Assembly (NCBI GenBank): GCA_001792895.1
Contig: MARA01000049.1
Coordinates: 62,001 to 126,000 of the forward strand
Direction: 5' to 3'
Source of the DNA: Lentinus brumalis
Taxonomy: Eukaryota > Basidiomycota > Agaricomycetes > Polyporales > Polyporaceae
Length of the DNA stretch: 64,000 nt
In this document: positions 1 through 11,512 of the stretch, piece after piece
Numbering within the stretch: the first letter of the stretch is position 1
Layout: every line of letters begins with the position of its first letter
The notes under the pieces: generated by a model
The model's input: the letters and a program-made list of their open reading frames with translations, nothing else
Told to the model about the DNA's origin: nothing
The model's database searches: none
Made by a program: the position numbers and the translations under genes

Positions 1-212
1 ACTCGCTCCTTCCTAATTTGACCAGTCCTTTGAGCAGCCATAGTAGGCCGCAGGTTGTCTGTGCAACGCAGTATAAGACTCGGCGCAAAGATGTGGCTGA
101 AGGCCAGCGCGCCTTCACTGGATGTCCTGACCTCCTGCGCTCCTCTACCTTCACCAACTCCTCTCCTCCTTTTCGTTCTCTCCTCGAATACTCGCTTTGC
201 TTCTGAGTCACC

Positions 213-888
213 ATGGTCCCTACTTTCATTCTCACCCGCACCTTCGCCATCTCTGCGCTCTTCGTCGGTGGTACGTGCGCATCATTCCTGCTGCGTTGAC
301 GCATGCCTGACCGTCTTGTGCAGCCTTTCCCGTATCCTATGCTGCGCCTATTCCCAATGCAGCATCTCCTTCTCTGGTACGTCGCCGCCTTCCTGACTCT
401 GCGATCTCTGTTTGCTGATCTTTTGCGCCAGCATCTCGCGGCTCGGGGTTGTCGTCAGATGGGATGCTTGTACGCCCTGCCTACTGGAAGTTCTGACACG
501 GTGTGTTGCTTTGATGTTATCGCTCAGATGTCGCCACTCACATTACGATATGCAGTCCGACGACGCCAGCATCACTCCAACGCTGCAAATCCCACCCGGC
601 GGCTTCTCACAAGAGTCAATGCAAGTCATAGACTTCCTCATTTCCGCCCTCACATCCGCACGCTCTGCTACGACCGACGCAAGTACTACGACGGTCGACG
701 CTGTCGAACCCACCGACGATGCAGTGAAAGTAGACGGCTTCGCGACTGCGGCAATAGCGGCAGAGCTGGAGGAATCGGCTTCATCCGCAGCGTCGTCGCC
801 CGAGAGACGATCGGAACTGCCCTGGGTACCCGAAGACAGTACTGCGGAACTCGCGAACCAGCTCAAGGCGCCGAAGACGATCCCTTGA
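213..888 (+). CDS. Small secreted protein, spliced, unknown function
   Basis: Proposed model has four exons: 213-270, 324-376, 432-469 and 528-888, giving about 169 residues. The introns are 53, 55 and 58 bp and begin gtacgt or gtacgc and end cag. The first 19 residues form a hydrophobic signal peptide (start MVPTFILTRT). The last exon encodes an acidic Ser/Thr/Ala-rich tail with no recognised domain and few cysteines. A TATA-like gtataag lies at 71-77. I chose the frame ending at 888 because its composition is protein-like. The other frame is also open to about 959 but is Arg-rich and looks like a shadow. The signal-peptide exon resembles that of the gene at 10795. Splice sites are inferred from consensus, and no homologue is recognised. 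Confidence 0.5.
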
Positions 889-1783
889 GCGCTGGGAGCG
901 GTTGCGAGGGAAGCGGTGCGTACTCTTGTTTACTTTGTAAGGCGAGACGGGAAGGCTGACGAATAACAATGCAGGCCAATGTGGACGTGCTCGTATGAGC
1001 GGCCTCCCGTCTCTATCCACTGTGCTCCGGTAAAAGACGTCTCCCAGTCTCGTCGGTTGGAGCCTCTCCCCACTCCCACACGGACTCCCATTCCTTTCCC
1101 CCCTCCTGCGTTACCCATCTCCGTCGCTGTGCGCGTGCTCCCCCACTCAGTTCGCTATCCGCTACTCCCTCGCGTCGCGCTGGTGCGCGAAACGATACGA
1201 GGCATGAAGCGAACGCGTACATCCTTCACTCATTCATTCACGGGCACGCCTGCGGTCGTCCTGCTCAATCTTCCACTTCCTCTCACCCCTGGCCCACGTT
1301 TTACTCAGTTCTGGTGCGAGCTCAGTCCTGAACTCTGAAGCTCTGTTGTAACCTACTGGCGGCGAACCATCACCGCATAAAGTTATTCATCACATATCAC
1401 AGTACATCTTTGTACCTCGTCTGCGCATCGTCCTCTGTCTCGCTTGCTGTCGCCCTCGTTGTCGCCCGTCTTCTTGTGTTTTGTGTATCAGTAGTACGTT
1501 ACTCTCTTCTCTCCGTCTTAGACACTTCCCTGCCGTCGTCCTCCCTTCGATCGTGTATTACTTACCAGCCCGTGTACTTACATAGGTCTTCATTAATTCA
1601 GCCGTGCTCATCCCGGCTCCATCTATGATCTCAGAGGACGAACGAGCAGGAGCTTCAGCCAACTTGGGGATTTTCGACTTTGAATGTTGATGTACTGCGG
1701 TGGATGTTGCCTTTGCGATTGGACGGGTTCAACCACACAAATATGCGGTTGAGCAAGTAATAACACCGAACCTTCGCAGGTAT
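889..1783. other. Intergenic, no gene seen
   Basis: About 0.9 kb between the secreted-protein gene and the tRNA. It contains only short ORFs and pyrimidine-rich stretches. A possible 59 bp intron (916-974, gtgcgt to gcag) might extend the upstream transcript, but the chosen frame has already stopped. Nothing else is recognised. Confidence 0.5.
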
Positions 1784-1882
1784 GGGCATGTGGTGTAGTT
1801 GGTTATCACGCTCGCTTAGCATGTTTAGCATTGCGGTGCATTTGCTTGCGAGAGGGGTCCGGTTCAATCCCGGACATGTCCA
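1784..1882 (+). tRNA. tRNA-Ala(AGC) with a 25-nt intron
   Basis: The cloverleaf folds by eye. The acceptor stem GGGCATG pairs with CATGTCC and has A as discriminator base. The D-arm matches the usual GTGTAGTTGGTTATCAC form. The anticodon stem CTCGC/GCGAG frames anticodon AGC at 1818-1820, and the T-arm is TCCGG-TTCAATC-CCGGA. An intron of about 25 nt (1822-1846) sits one base 3' of the anticodon, the normal eukaryotic position. The third acceptor pair is G3-U70, the main alanine identity element, which supports the anticodon call. The B-box is the internal GGTTCAATCC. Confidence 0.95.
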
Positions 1883-1900
1883 TAATAGCAGGACAAATAG

Positions 1901-1905
1901 TTTTT
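1901..1905 (+). terminator. Pol III T-run terminator of the tRNA
   Basis: Five Ts begin 19 bp after the tRNA end, as expected for RNA polymerase III termination. Confidence 0.7.
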
Positions 1906-2162
1906 AGTTTGTTTGGTATCGATCCCCGTTCCGCAGTCGGTCTGTCGTGTCGGAAGTGTTCAATTTGCATGAAGAGCCAATTTACTTGCAACGGATTGCA
2001 TTCCTTGATTCCCCTTAAGGAAGCGCTCTATAGGACACGAGTATCTCTGTTTCGATACGTTGTGACCAGGTGATATGATCATATGTAGTCGACGAGCATT
2101 CAGTACTAGTGGTATTCTTCGACCATGAGTAGCAGATGGTACATGAGCAGCTACGGCATAGC

Positions 2163-4989
2163 CTAGTTCCAATACTTCTCAGCATAGATGCCGAGGACCG
2201 CACTGGCGAGAACGGAGGTGTACGACTGGACGTCCGCAGACGAGTATTTCTTGTCGCTCTGGAGCCCGTTGAGGATCTCGAGCAGCTGCGACTCGATAAA
2301 GTCGACGAAGACGAGGTCGACGGGCGCGTCGGCAGGGAGATCGCTGGGCGCATCCGTGCCGATGAAGTCGGGGAACGAGAAGAAAGGCTGCAACATGATG
2401 ATGCAGTGGTGAGCGGGACGGATCGCATGCGAGCACGAGGGGAGACGGGACGTACCAGCGGCGAGTGGATAACATCGTCACCTACGCCGGGGCACGACTG
2501 TCCAACACACGAAGATGATCAGTCCCAAAGCACGATGACGCAAGGAGAGACGGGACGACGTACGTCAGAGGTCACATACCCAAGTGTCGCGTTGTTCGCC
2601 GCGCGACGCTCAGCACCATGGTTCCGGCGGTCCATCTCCTCGAGCCACGCCAAATAGCGCATGTCGACGTCGCCGCGCGCATAGCGCTCGCGCTCGTGCT
2701 CCTCGATGAGGGCGCGGCGCTCGTTCGCACCAGCGTGGTTCAGCGCGGGGAGGACTTGGCTTGCGATCGAGACCGGGACGTCGGGAATATAGAGGAACGA
2801 GTCCGCGAAGGGCGACGACGTGAGCTGGTCGTTCTTTGTGAAGGGGCCGGAGTAGACATCGAAGCGCTGCGAGCCCGAGTTCGTGATCATGATGTTCTGG
2901 TAGCTCGCGCGCGAGTTGTTGACGGTGAGCGAGTACTTCATGGCCTCAGCGTAGAGCGAGAGGAGCGAGCCGTTCGACGGGAAGGGCACCCTGAATCGAT
3001 GGTCAGGATGGTCAGGCCTCAGGAACAACGGAACGTCTGGGTGCACGAAAGACATACTGGCTGATCGTGTAGTCTTCGGGGGCGGTGCCGAAGAGCTGGT
3101 TGAGATCGAACTCTTCCGCGAGGTTGTTGAGGCCCTTGGTGATGGACCTGCCTGTCTGCGTGTCAAAGGTAAAGTTGCCTCGGCCAGTGTGGTACTGCCG
3201 TGCCAAGTGAGACGGTGTCTTGGCCATGATAAGGTGCAAAGTATACCTCGTAAGTCACACGGTTGGGGTCGAGATACCGACGGGAGAAGGTGATGTTTTT
3301 CGTGGACCCCTTGTGGTCAAGTTTCGCGCCTAATCAATCACGTCAGGGAGGTCCGATCCAGCTTCCTTCACCGCACTCACTCATCCAACCTGAAAGGAAA
3401 CGTCAACACCCAGTCGCGCGTGTGCAATGAAATGACCGTACCGACTGTCTCCATGTAGCGACCACTTTCCAAAGCCATGGAGCGGCCATCAAATTGGACT
3501 AATAACAATCGTTAACATGCAGCAGATGATCAGAAACTGCACCCGGCCTTACTGCAATCACGGATGTGAGTGTGGCCTGCGTAACGATCAGCAAGTGGAT
3601 AGAATAGAAAGTAATGAGTACTCCTACCTCCGAGAATGAGGATTGGTGTGGTCGGGTGGACGGCACGAACGGCATTGAACACCGTCGGCCAGTTGTCCTT
3701 CGTGACAGGCATGTGTCTGATACACTTCATCAGCATTGAAGGCCATGGACGAGTGAGCCGAGATGGGCGTACCCGGCGAGTAGGAAGAAGTCGGGCTCCT
3801 CCTTGATCGCCTCGGCAAACTGGGAGCAGATGTGCGTTCAGGGATGACCGACAGCACAGTACTGATACACGTACCCAGTGCTCCTTCACCATGTCCTCGA
3901 CCTTTTGCACGGTGGTGTTCACGTCGTTGCCCGTGAAGTCGAATAGGACTCCGAGCGAAGTGACCTTACGTCCCCTGTGCCAGGATAGTCAACGCAGAGA
4001 ACAAGATCAGAGGGAGGGAGGGACGCACTTGCGAGTCTTAAACTTCACGTAGCGCTCTGCCGAGGACTGTCAGCAATTGCGCGGTGTGGCGGGGGTGTAC
4101 ATACCACCGACAGGCACGCTGACGCTCTTCCCGAACTTGTCAAGGACAGTAATGTTGACATTCGAAGACAGGTAGCGGCCGTTCAGCTTCGGGGCAAAGG
4201 TCTTGTACATATCGTACGTGTTGTTGTAGATGTACAATTCATGGCTGGACTCTCGTTATATCTGCGCTCACAGAAAGAACAGAGGCGCACTCACTTGCCG
4301 ATAGCCATCACATCATAGGGCAGCTCGAACAGGAATTTGTTCGACTGCGAAACCGTTTAGGATACTCTTCCATTGAGGTACCCACCGACTCGACTCGACT
4401 CACCTCGTGACCGTCGACTCCGCCAGGAGGGAAACCGTCCGACAAGCCCGTGCCTGACGTTCGAGCTCATGTCAGTGCCCGCTCTGAGGACGCATAAGGG
4501 AGCCACGCGCACCGTCGTGCAAGTCACCGGAGTCGACCAAGAGAAGATCGACATCCTTTTCCTACACCAGAGGTCAGTCCGCAGCCACGTCCCACTGTAA
4601 CGCCTAAGGACTCACCAGCGCGAGCTGCTTCATGTGCGTCACGAAAGACGCGAAGTCGCCCAGGTCGCCACTGTGCGTTCCATCCCGCGTCACCACCCCG
4701 CTCTCCGCCTCCGAGGAACCGACCTGAGACGCGTCGCGACTCACCTGTAGTTTGGCTCAGGAAACGAGGTCTTCTGGTGTCCGAGAAGCCAACCATGGCT
4801 GTCGGTGGTGTGGATGATGTTCACGTCGCCCCAGACGAGCGGCCTGGTGGGCGGGGCGAGATGCGTCTGGGGATAGGCGCGCCGTGCGTGTTCGTGCGCG
4901 TGCGCGTGCGCATGGTCGTGTTCTTCGCCGGGACACGCGCGGACCGCGAGCGCCGCAAGGGAGAACGCGAGTAACGACGTGAGCTGCAT
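2163..4989 (-). CDS. Secreted 5'-nucleotidase-type metallophosphatase (YHR202W-like), many exons
   Basis: Calcineurin-like phosphoesterase of the 5'-nucleotidase superfamily, predicted to hydrolyse phosphoesters outside the cell or in the secretory/vacuolar lumen. The start at 4989 gives a signal peptide ([10 protein letters not shown]...) followed by an unusual His-rich stretch. Family metal-binding motifs appear in order across short exons: IIHTTDSHG near 4790-4830, [11 protein letters not shown] near 4460-4550, GNHEL rebuilt across an intron near 4240-4300, LLAGHMP near 3710-3790, and GGHTHIRD near 3550-3640. A long C-terminal part follows, with open exons at about 2600-3000 and 2163-2396 ending in ...GIYAEKYWN. 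At least nine short introns are visible, and the full splice chain was not resolved base by base. The nearest family known to me is the fungal YHR202W group; substrate is unknown. Confidence 0.85.
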
Positions 4990-6180
4990 CGCGCGGGCGA
5001 GCTTTGAGTCAGGCTGGCGGGGCGACTGGAGACGCGTCGGGATGTCGCTGAGGGTACTTATACCTGCGCTGCGTCAGGGGCGATACATTACGTGCCGTTC
5101 GGATACTTGGTTGGCAGGATTCTATACTGGTCTCGGATTGATGTCAGAGCGGCGGACTGATGGGCAGAAGCGGATCAGCTGTTGCATAGCAAAATCAGTT
5201 GGAGCTCCACATGGATTCTCGTACTTATCAGTCGTAAGTAACGCCGACCGAGTGCCCACGTTCCGATTAGCTGCTTCAGCGCAACGGATGCAAAGCTGCA
5301 CCGCTGGACATATGTTGCAGCAAAATCTTCGCCGATCTAATGCTTCCTGCCGCGATAGGTGAGAGAAGGACTCGAGAGAAGTCGCAGATTGAACGTGGAC
5401 GTGCACGAGGCTGGTCAGGCAGCACTGAGGTGTTCTGGGATCGACAGGCGCGTTCCTACTCATGCGAGTGAGCTAAACATGCTCGCACGTTCGTTCAGGG
5501 TATCCATACCGAGACTTGATGTAGCAGTCAATGTGCAGTGACAAACTTACCGTCGACGTCGGACCCGCGGAATCAACCTCAGCCTAAGTTGCCATCGGCC
5601 AAAGACGCGAACGACGCCCGAGGCGGCAAGCCACTGATGGGTCGGGGGCGACGGATTGGGATAATTTCGCTCGCGGTCATGCACGCTAGGTCCAGTTGTA
5701 TGGAAGAATTGCCATGGCCAGCTGGAACGCACGCATTGCAGCGCGCCGCGGTAAGGGGATATTTGGTGACTACTTTGGCGACCTGGCCCGGGGAACATCG
5801 GTCGCTGGCTCGCAGCTGGATATGCAGATGCGTCTTGTGGCGACGACGTCTCTGGGAGCGACCTGGAAAGCAAGGACAGGCACACACCTTGGCAGCCCCA
5901 GACATCGGCTTCACGTCATGTCTGGCTCCCTTCAAATAAGTAACACCTTGCGTTCTGAGCGACGGTGCCCGCACCCACGAGCATCACGGGGAGGTAGTAA
6001 TCTTCAGGTCGCACATACACGAGCCAGAGCCTGTCAAGTGGGGTGGCTTGATTGCCAGCGCAGCTCAGCGCTCAGAAGTCTCATCCGAAGTAAATAGGCG
6101 GGAATACTAACTGGCCAGGCAGTGAGCGTGCAACACCAGCAGAACAGAGAAGGAAGACGCACATATACAACGCAACTGCC
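4990..6180. other. Intergenic, upstream of the metallophosphatase; no gene seen
   Basis: About 1.2 kb. ORFs of up to 133 codons occur on both strands (for example 5538-5939 plus and 5579-5974 minus), but they overlap each other, lack recognisable motifs and have no matching splice structure. It probably holds the promoter of the minus-strand metallophosphatase and the 3' region of coatomer zeta. Confidence 0.5.
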
Positions 6181-6904
6181 CTAAAGCTGCCCTATCCTCT
6201 GCTGCATCTTCTCCTTCACCGTCTGGTATGCGCTCAGGATCGTCTGCTCGTTGATCACAATCTCCGTAGTGTCTGCCCTTGGCCGGCTGACCCGGGAGGC
6301 GATCGTCGTCGAGTCGGTTTCTACGATGATACTAGTTCATATATGCGTCAGTATGTTATGTACGAGCCGGGTCTGCCGCGTACGAGCTGACGGTCACTCA
6401 CCCGTCGTCGATCGTTTCGTCTAAACAGAGGAGAACGAGGTCCAGGTTCTCAAGCACCCCGCGCTTCTCTACTTGGTTGCGCAAAAGCAGCATCACCGCG
6501 TCGGAGAAAGCGACCAGTGCAGCGTTCAGCATGAGTTCGTTCTCCGTCGGGTCGCCGACGATGTAGAAGATGAGGTCCAGCGAGTGCTTGTAGACTGCGA
6601 GATGCGAGTCGTACAGGATGATGTCGCCTGGATAATGCGCATATACGGAGCGAGACGTCACGCAAACGCGTCAGGACAGCGATGAGCGGTGGAGGTCACG
6701 ATACACACCAGTCGAGGACGTACCTCCCGCCTTCTTCGTCTTTTGAAACAGCCCTTTCTCAAACGCCCTCTGCTCCTTCAGGGTCGTGAGCTTCTTCGAC
6801 TCGCCATTCGGGTGTCCCTTGGGGTGGTAGTATTTCGCGAGAACGCGATGGCCGTCGGTGTCGATGATGAGGAACGCGGTGACCGTGTAGAGCGACAAGT
6901 TCAT
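6181..6904 (-). CDS. RET3: Coatomer subunit zeta (COPI coat)
   Basis: Three exons, 6904-6724, 6627-6402 and 6331-6181, join in frame to 185 residues, the usual length of zeta-COP (about 180-190). The protein starts MNLSLYTVTAFLIIDTDG, the beta-strand opening of the adaptin small-chain/longin fold, and continues with GDIILYDSHLAVYKHS and LNAALVAFSDAVMLLLRNQ, then LVLLCLDETIDDG. The C-terminus ends ...KEKMQQRIGQL. Introns of 96 and 70 bp have gtacgt and gtgagt donors. Zeta-COP is part of the heptameric COPI coat for Golgi-to-ER retrograde transport. The gene is single-copy here and divergently arranged with the methyltransferase gene at 7173. Confidence 0.93.
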
Positions 6905-7172
6905 GGTAATGAGCGTAGTCAAGCGTAGACTACAAGTGCGGCGGCGAGCAGGACGTCCCAGGAGCGACAAGGAAGGGAGACGGCGGGCGTAGTGGAAGTC
7001 GTGGTCGTGGGCGGGTGAAGGTCGGCGTGTCAGCGCTCTTGACCGCCCACCGCCATCGTCACGGTGTCGCGCACAACTCCCTCGCTCTACGCTGTTCACA
7101 TCGCTCAGCTCGCTACTTGCGCAATTGCGGGGCGCGTCGGCATCGTCGTCTCCGTGTCCCGAACGCCATGTC
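6905..7172. promoter_or_regulatory. Divergent promoter region, coatomer zeta / methyltransferase
   Basis: Only 268 bp separate the start codons of two divergent genes, so both promoters must overlap or abut here. No clear TATA box is visible, which fits housekeeping genes. Confidence 0.6.
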
Positions 7173-8456
7173 ATGTCCTCCTTCCACGTCCTCCTCACCT
7201 CGGACTACGTGCTAGCATCGCTCATCCCCCTGATTCTCTTGATACTCAGCCTCTTGATACTGGGGAACCCTAGAGATGTGCTCGATGTCATCTTCGGCAG
7301 TGCCAGGACGCGCACGACCGTACCAGGCCACTTCTCCGTGCAGCGCGCTGCCGCTTCCTACGCGCAATACACGCAGCTCGCCCACGACGAGCTCTCGGCC
7401 ATGCGCAAGTCGTACGGACGCATGAGCTGGGCCCATAGACGCATTGGGTATGATTTAGGATACACGAAGAAGCTCGCTCGGCTTGAGCAGTCTATCGAGA
7501 CGAACGCAATCGTCGCGAATGCCATCGCGCAACTTGCGAAGTCCGAGTTTCCGGAGGAGGTGGACGACGCACAATCTAGTCTACTTCGTCCACCAATCGC
7601 GGGTGACCTTAGCAGGGTGCGAGAGTCGTTGAAGCACTTTGTCCGCGACTGGAGCAGCGAGGGCCGCGGGGAGCGCGACAAGATCTTTGGACCTATTCTT
7701 GCTGTTCTGAAGGAGATACCATCAGAGAAGCGGCCTTCTATGCGAGTTCTTGTACCCGGAGCCGGTCTTGGTCGCCTGGCTTGGGAGATATCTGAGCTTG
7801 GTGAGTATCGTCCAGCTTGCCATGGCCGGCGACAGACGCATACAGCCACCGCAATCCGCTGACTTTGGTTCACAGGATTCCATACTACTGCGAACGAACT
7901 CTCGTACTTCATGAATCTCGCTTTCCGATTCCTCCTCTCTGAGACGACTACCCAGCGCGCAGACCAGCATGTCCTCCAGCCCTACTCAAGCTGGTTCTCC
8001 CATCAACGCATGACAGACACGCTCTTCCGCTCAGTGTCCTTCCCAGACATGGTCCCGCGGCTAAGCGAACACTTCGTCCTTGCAGAGCAGGATTTTATGT
8101 CTATCACCCGCCCCGAGGGGAGCGACGGCTTCGACTTCATCGTGACCCTGTTCTTCATCGATACGTCGCTCAACGCGATCGAGACCCTCCAGCATATGCA
8201 CGCGATCCTGCGGCCAGGCGGAACGTGGATCAACCTGGGGCCGCTCCTCTGGACGGGCGGTGGACAAGCTGCAGTCGAGCTGAGTCTGGAGGAAGTCGTC
8301 AGGCTCGCACAGATGATTGGGTTCGACGTCGCCGACGACCGTGCCCCGCAACATATGCGTCACCGCACTGTCGAGTGCGAGTACACGGCGGACAAGGCGG
8401 CCATGATGAAGTGGTTGTACCAGGCGGAGTTCTGGGTAGCGACCAAGAGACCGTGA
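7173..8456 (+). CDS. Carnosine N-methyltransferase-like protein (N2227 family)
   Basis: Two exons, 7173-7800 and 7876-8456, around a 75 bp intron join to 402 residues. An N-terminal hydrophobic segment (about residues 13-33, ...LIPLILLILSLLIL) suggests a membrane anchor. The middle carries the SAM-binding motif VLVPGAGLGRLAWEI, then ANELSYFMN and the C-terminal LRPGGTWINLGPLLW block typical of the N2227/CARNMT1 family, which methylates carnosine or related histidine-containing substrates in known members. The start at 7173 is preferred over the in-frame 7125 because the extra residues look like 5' UTR. The fungal substrate is not known. Confidence 0.9.
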
Positions 8457-8720
8457 GTTCTGTTTGGGATCTTGTATCGAGGGATCGAGCAACCAACTCA
8501 CTTGCTGCATCTCAACTTACCGAACTCCTCACAGAACACGGTGAGCTGGCACGGTGCAAAGAAGATGTCTTAGGCGCCTTCACGACCTGCAGCGCTCACG
8601 TGTACGCAACCATTGCTCACCACTCGTCCCTTTCAACGCGCTCTCAAACCACCACTTGTCTCGCCCACTCTACCAGCTCTCCTTCTTTCTTGCCCAATTA
8701 GCAAGTCAAGGTTCTGAGCC

Positions 8721-9509
8721 ATGGGTGAATTCGTGACAGACCTTGACGACTCCTACACCACCGAGGATTACATGGATGTCACCCTCCCTCCGCCCAGGAG
8801 ACTGCCTACTTTACCTTCACGCCGTCCGACAGTGTCTTTGCCGCTGCGTGCTCACGCCAGCTCCTCCGCGGATCAGCCGACAGAGGGCAACACGCAACCC
8901 ACCCCTTCCTTCGGATTCCCCGTTTCTGCCCGTTGTGCTAACACCCCTCCTATTCCATCATCGGAGCAACGTCGAGTGCGGGGTTATTCAATGCGCAAAG
9001 GCTCTGAGAAGCTCAAATCACTCCCAGACCGCCCCAAACGCCGCCCGCGCCCTGTAACCACCACCCCGTCCCAGGAGGTCTTCCACAGCATCACCGCTAC
9101 GCCCGGCCTGGACGATCGCTCCTTCGAGGTACGTCTCTCTCTGTTTTGCTGCTCGCTATCACGCTCACCAGCTATTCACAGGAGCTTCGCGTTGAGTGCT
9201 ACGCCATGTCGATTGCCATCACTGGCGCTGTCCCTCAGCCAGTTCCGCCCCCCTGCACGGAGAATGCGCAAGGCGGACATCCCGGGGAAGAGGTCAAAGT
9301 GTTCCATCCTATGTTCGCTCCTTTTGTGTGCGTCAGCGAACCGTACGAGCCGAACGACGAGGAGGGGAATGGCGCATGCTGCGACTACACGATGTCAAGC
9401 GAGGTGAGTGTATACTCCGTGGTTCCGAATATCTGCTGACAGGTCGTGCTTGTAGGACTCAAGCTCGGCTTTCACATTCACTGCCGCACGACCCGCTTTC
9501 TTCTCTTGA
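8721..9509 (+). CDS. Hypothetical protein, three exons
   Basis: Exons 8721-9128, 9182-9403 and 9456-9509 splice in phase 0 at both junctions to 227 residues. Introns are 53 and 52 bp, with gtacgt and gtgagt donors and cag/tag acceptors. The N-terminal half (MGEFVTDLDDSYTTEDYMD...) is acidic at first, then rich in Pro, Arg and Ser and probably disordered. The second exon is more ordered, with ELRVECYAMSIAITGAVPQ and several cysteines (CTEN, FVCVSEP, GACCDY). No signal peptide, membrane segment or known domain is seen. The clean phase-0 splicing supports a real gene; the function is not recognised. Confidence 0.55.
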
Positions 9510-10794
9510 GCCCGAGAGTACGTCCCGGTATGTGACAGGCCGCTTGTTTCCGAACTGTTCTGACATACTTACGTGCTAACAGGTGAGGCTCTGTGGAGGG
9601 ACAGTGGAGCTTGTGTTATACCGTTCGGTCAATGCGCAATCATTTCAATTAGCAAGCGGTATCATTCTCCTCAACATCTGGTGTTTGGGAAGTGTCCAGT
9701 GCGGGCGTTCTCGCACCAGGGTTTGCTTGGTTGCTACATAGCGATAACTGGCATATGCTACTGAATACATACCTCGCTCAGCGTCGATACCCGTGATCGA
9801 GTTCACACCGCGCTCGTGAGTAGATGGAAAAATCGCTCGTCCCCGAGGATCTACTTACATAGCCGCTGGTAAGTGAGCTCAAGCGGAGCTGCCAATGAAG
9901 CACCCTCGTATGTCTCAGGTCCTTCGTTGGTACCGACCCCAGCCCCCTGTTATCAACTTGGGCTCAGCCTAATTTGACCATTCCAGCACATGCAGCGCAC
10001 AGGGAAGACTTCACGACAGCTATCGCCATTCAAGTGGTTCGCATCTAGAAAGCTCTGCATCCGAAGGACTGCTGTCGAGATCATCACCACCTCGTGGCCA
10101 GCCCTTCATCGGCGCGTCGCACCGCATACTTCTCAGAGGCGGTTGCACCATGTCTCGTACGCCCACGCATGACGCGGGCCTCTCTGCGACGGCGAACCAC
10201 ACTCGCGAACCTCGGATACGTCGAGAACAAACTACAAGGCCTGCCAATTCAAGACTAGTGTGTGCTCAATCGATGCTGTAATGGCGTTCCAAGCGCTGAC
10301 GTGAGTAGATTTGACTACTCCAGCACACGACTTCTCGCCACAAGCTCCTCGCCCAAAGTAGACACGGAGCCATCCAGCACTCTCCACCTCATGACTTCTG
10401 TTGCACCAGCCCGAGTGTTCTTCTTCGCATTACCACCACCGCGATGGTTCTCTCGCAATCGGTCGCGTCAGGTTGAGCAGAGCCGCAATCATCCATTCAA
10501 TAGTGCCTTCGTGAGTTCGCCACCTCCAGTTCCCATGCTAATGTGTACGGGTTGCCATCAGGAAGTGGGTTACGAGCATCCAGCTCTCGTCTGTGGCCTC
10601 CTAGCCGTTTCGGTCCTCAAGCTTGAGCACATATTGGGTGCAAAGCTCTGAGGGTGATTGGTGCGTATATGAAGGCAAGATGTGGCTCCCCACCTCACGA
10701 GAAAGCATCATCTTATCGTCTCTACCGTCACCAACGTGGCCTGCGCATCCACTGTTCGTTTCCCCTTTCAACACACTCGTTCCCCAATTTCGCC
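9510..10794. other. Intergenic, no gene seen
   Basis: About 1.3 kb with short ORFs only. A 13-mer cctaatttgacca near 9968 also occurs at the left edge of the window (12-24), upstream of the related secreted-protein gene at 213. This hints that upstream sequence was duplicated along with the signal-peptide exon. Confidence 0.4.
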
Positions 10795-11362
10795 ATGGTC
10801 GCCATGATCCTGACTCGGGCTTTCTTCATATCAGCGATGTTCGTGGGAGGTACGTAGCTGTACTGAGTCGTCCACTCGACGCTCACTCGACCCTTTGGCA
10901 ACTTGATGTCTCAAGTGGCATACACGGCACCTGTGGTTTCGACTCGAGGCATGGTGCGTGGGGACTCAGCGGCGGACATGGTCTGGAAGATAACCGCGAA
11001 ATAGGTCCGGGACGAGGCAGGTTGCCGACAAGCTGGATGCTTGCGTGCGGTACCCGCCACCGCCTCCCAGTCTGAGGATGTCCAGGTGAGCCATGCCGAA
11101 GCCCGGACGTCTCACATAGTCGATCCAATATCCACTCGAACTCCAGCCAGCCATGATGCCAACCCAAGATACCGGAAGGGCGCTGCTCATGTCCACGGCG
11201 GACAGTGAAGCTAACATAGTCAAAGTCACCGACACAGACGACGGTCACAGCGGTATCTCTGCCTTTGCGAATGCTTTCGATCTCGGTCCCGCACCGTTGG
11301 ATCCCGGCACTGCTGCGTTACAGGTAGATACCATCCCTATCACTCCGTCGTACTTGTGCTGA
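10795..11362 (+). CDS. Second small secreted-type gene, signal-peptide exon related to the gene at 213; model incomplete
   Basis: The first exon (10795-10849) encodes MVAMILTRAFFISAMFVGG, matching the signal-peptide exon of the gene at 213 in most positions and with the same phase-1 donor gtacgt at the same place. A plausible second exon is 10916-10953, followed by a gtgcgt donor. A later open block (11153-11362) encodes an acidic segment with VKVTDTDDGHSGIS and ends at 11362. The middle exons (about 11021-11083) cannot be joined to this block in frame with consensus sites, so the gene may be mis-modelled or decayed. No domain is recognised. Confidence 0.3.
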
Positions 11363-11512
11363 TGTTCCCATAGCCCTTACGTGCGGCACTTCGATGATGG
11401 ACGTGTCACGTTGACCTAGTTGCCCATTCTCAGGGCCATGCGCAATGGCTTCTCGCGTAATCTAGCTCGTTCAGTATCCTGTTACAGCGATAAATACGAT
11501 CCACTTACATGG

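Noticed and set aside
303..959. A 218-codon open frame overlapping the first secreted-protein gene
   Set aside because: Very rich in Arg and Cys, starts inside a likely intron, and competes with a frame that splices cleanly and has a more protein-like composition.
5538..5974. Overlapping ORFs of 131-133 codons on both strands
   Set aside because: No motifs, no splice support, and the two strands shadow each other.
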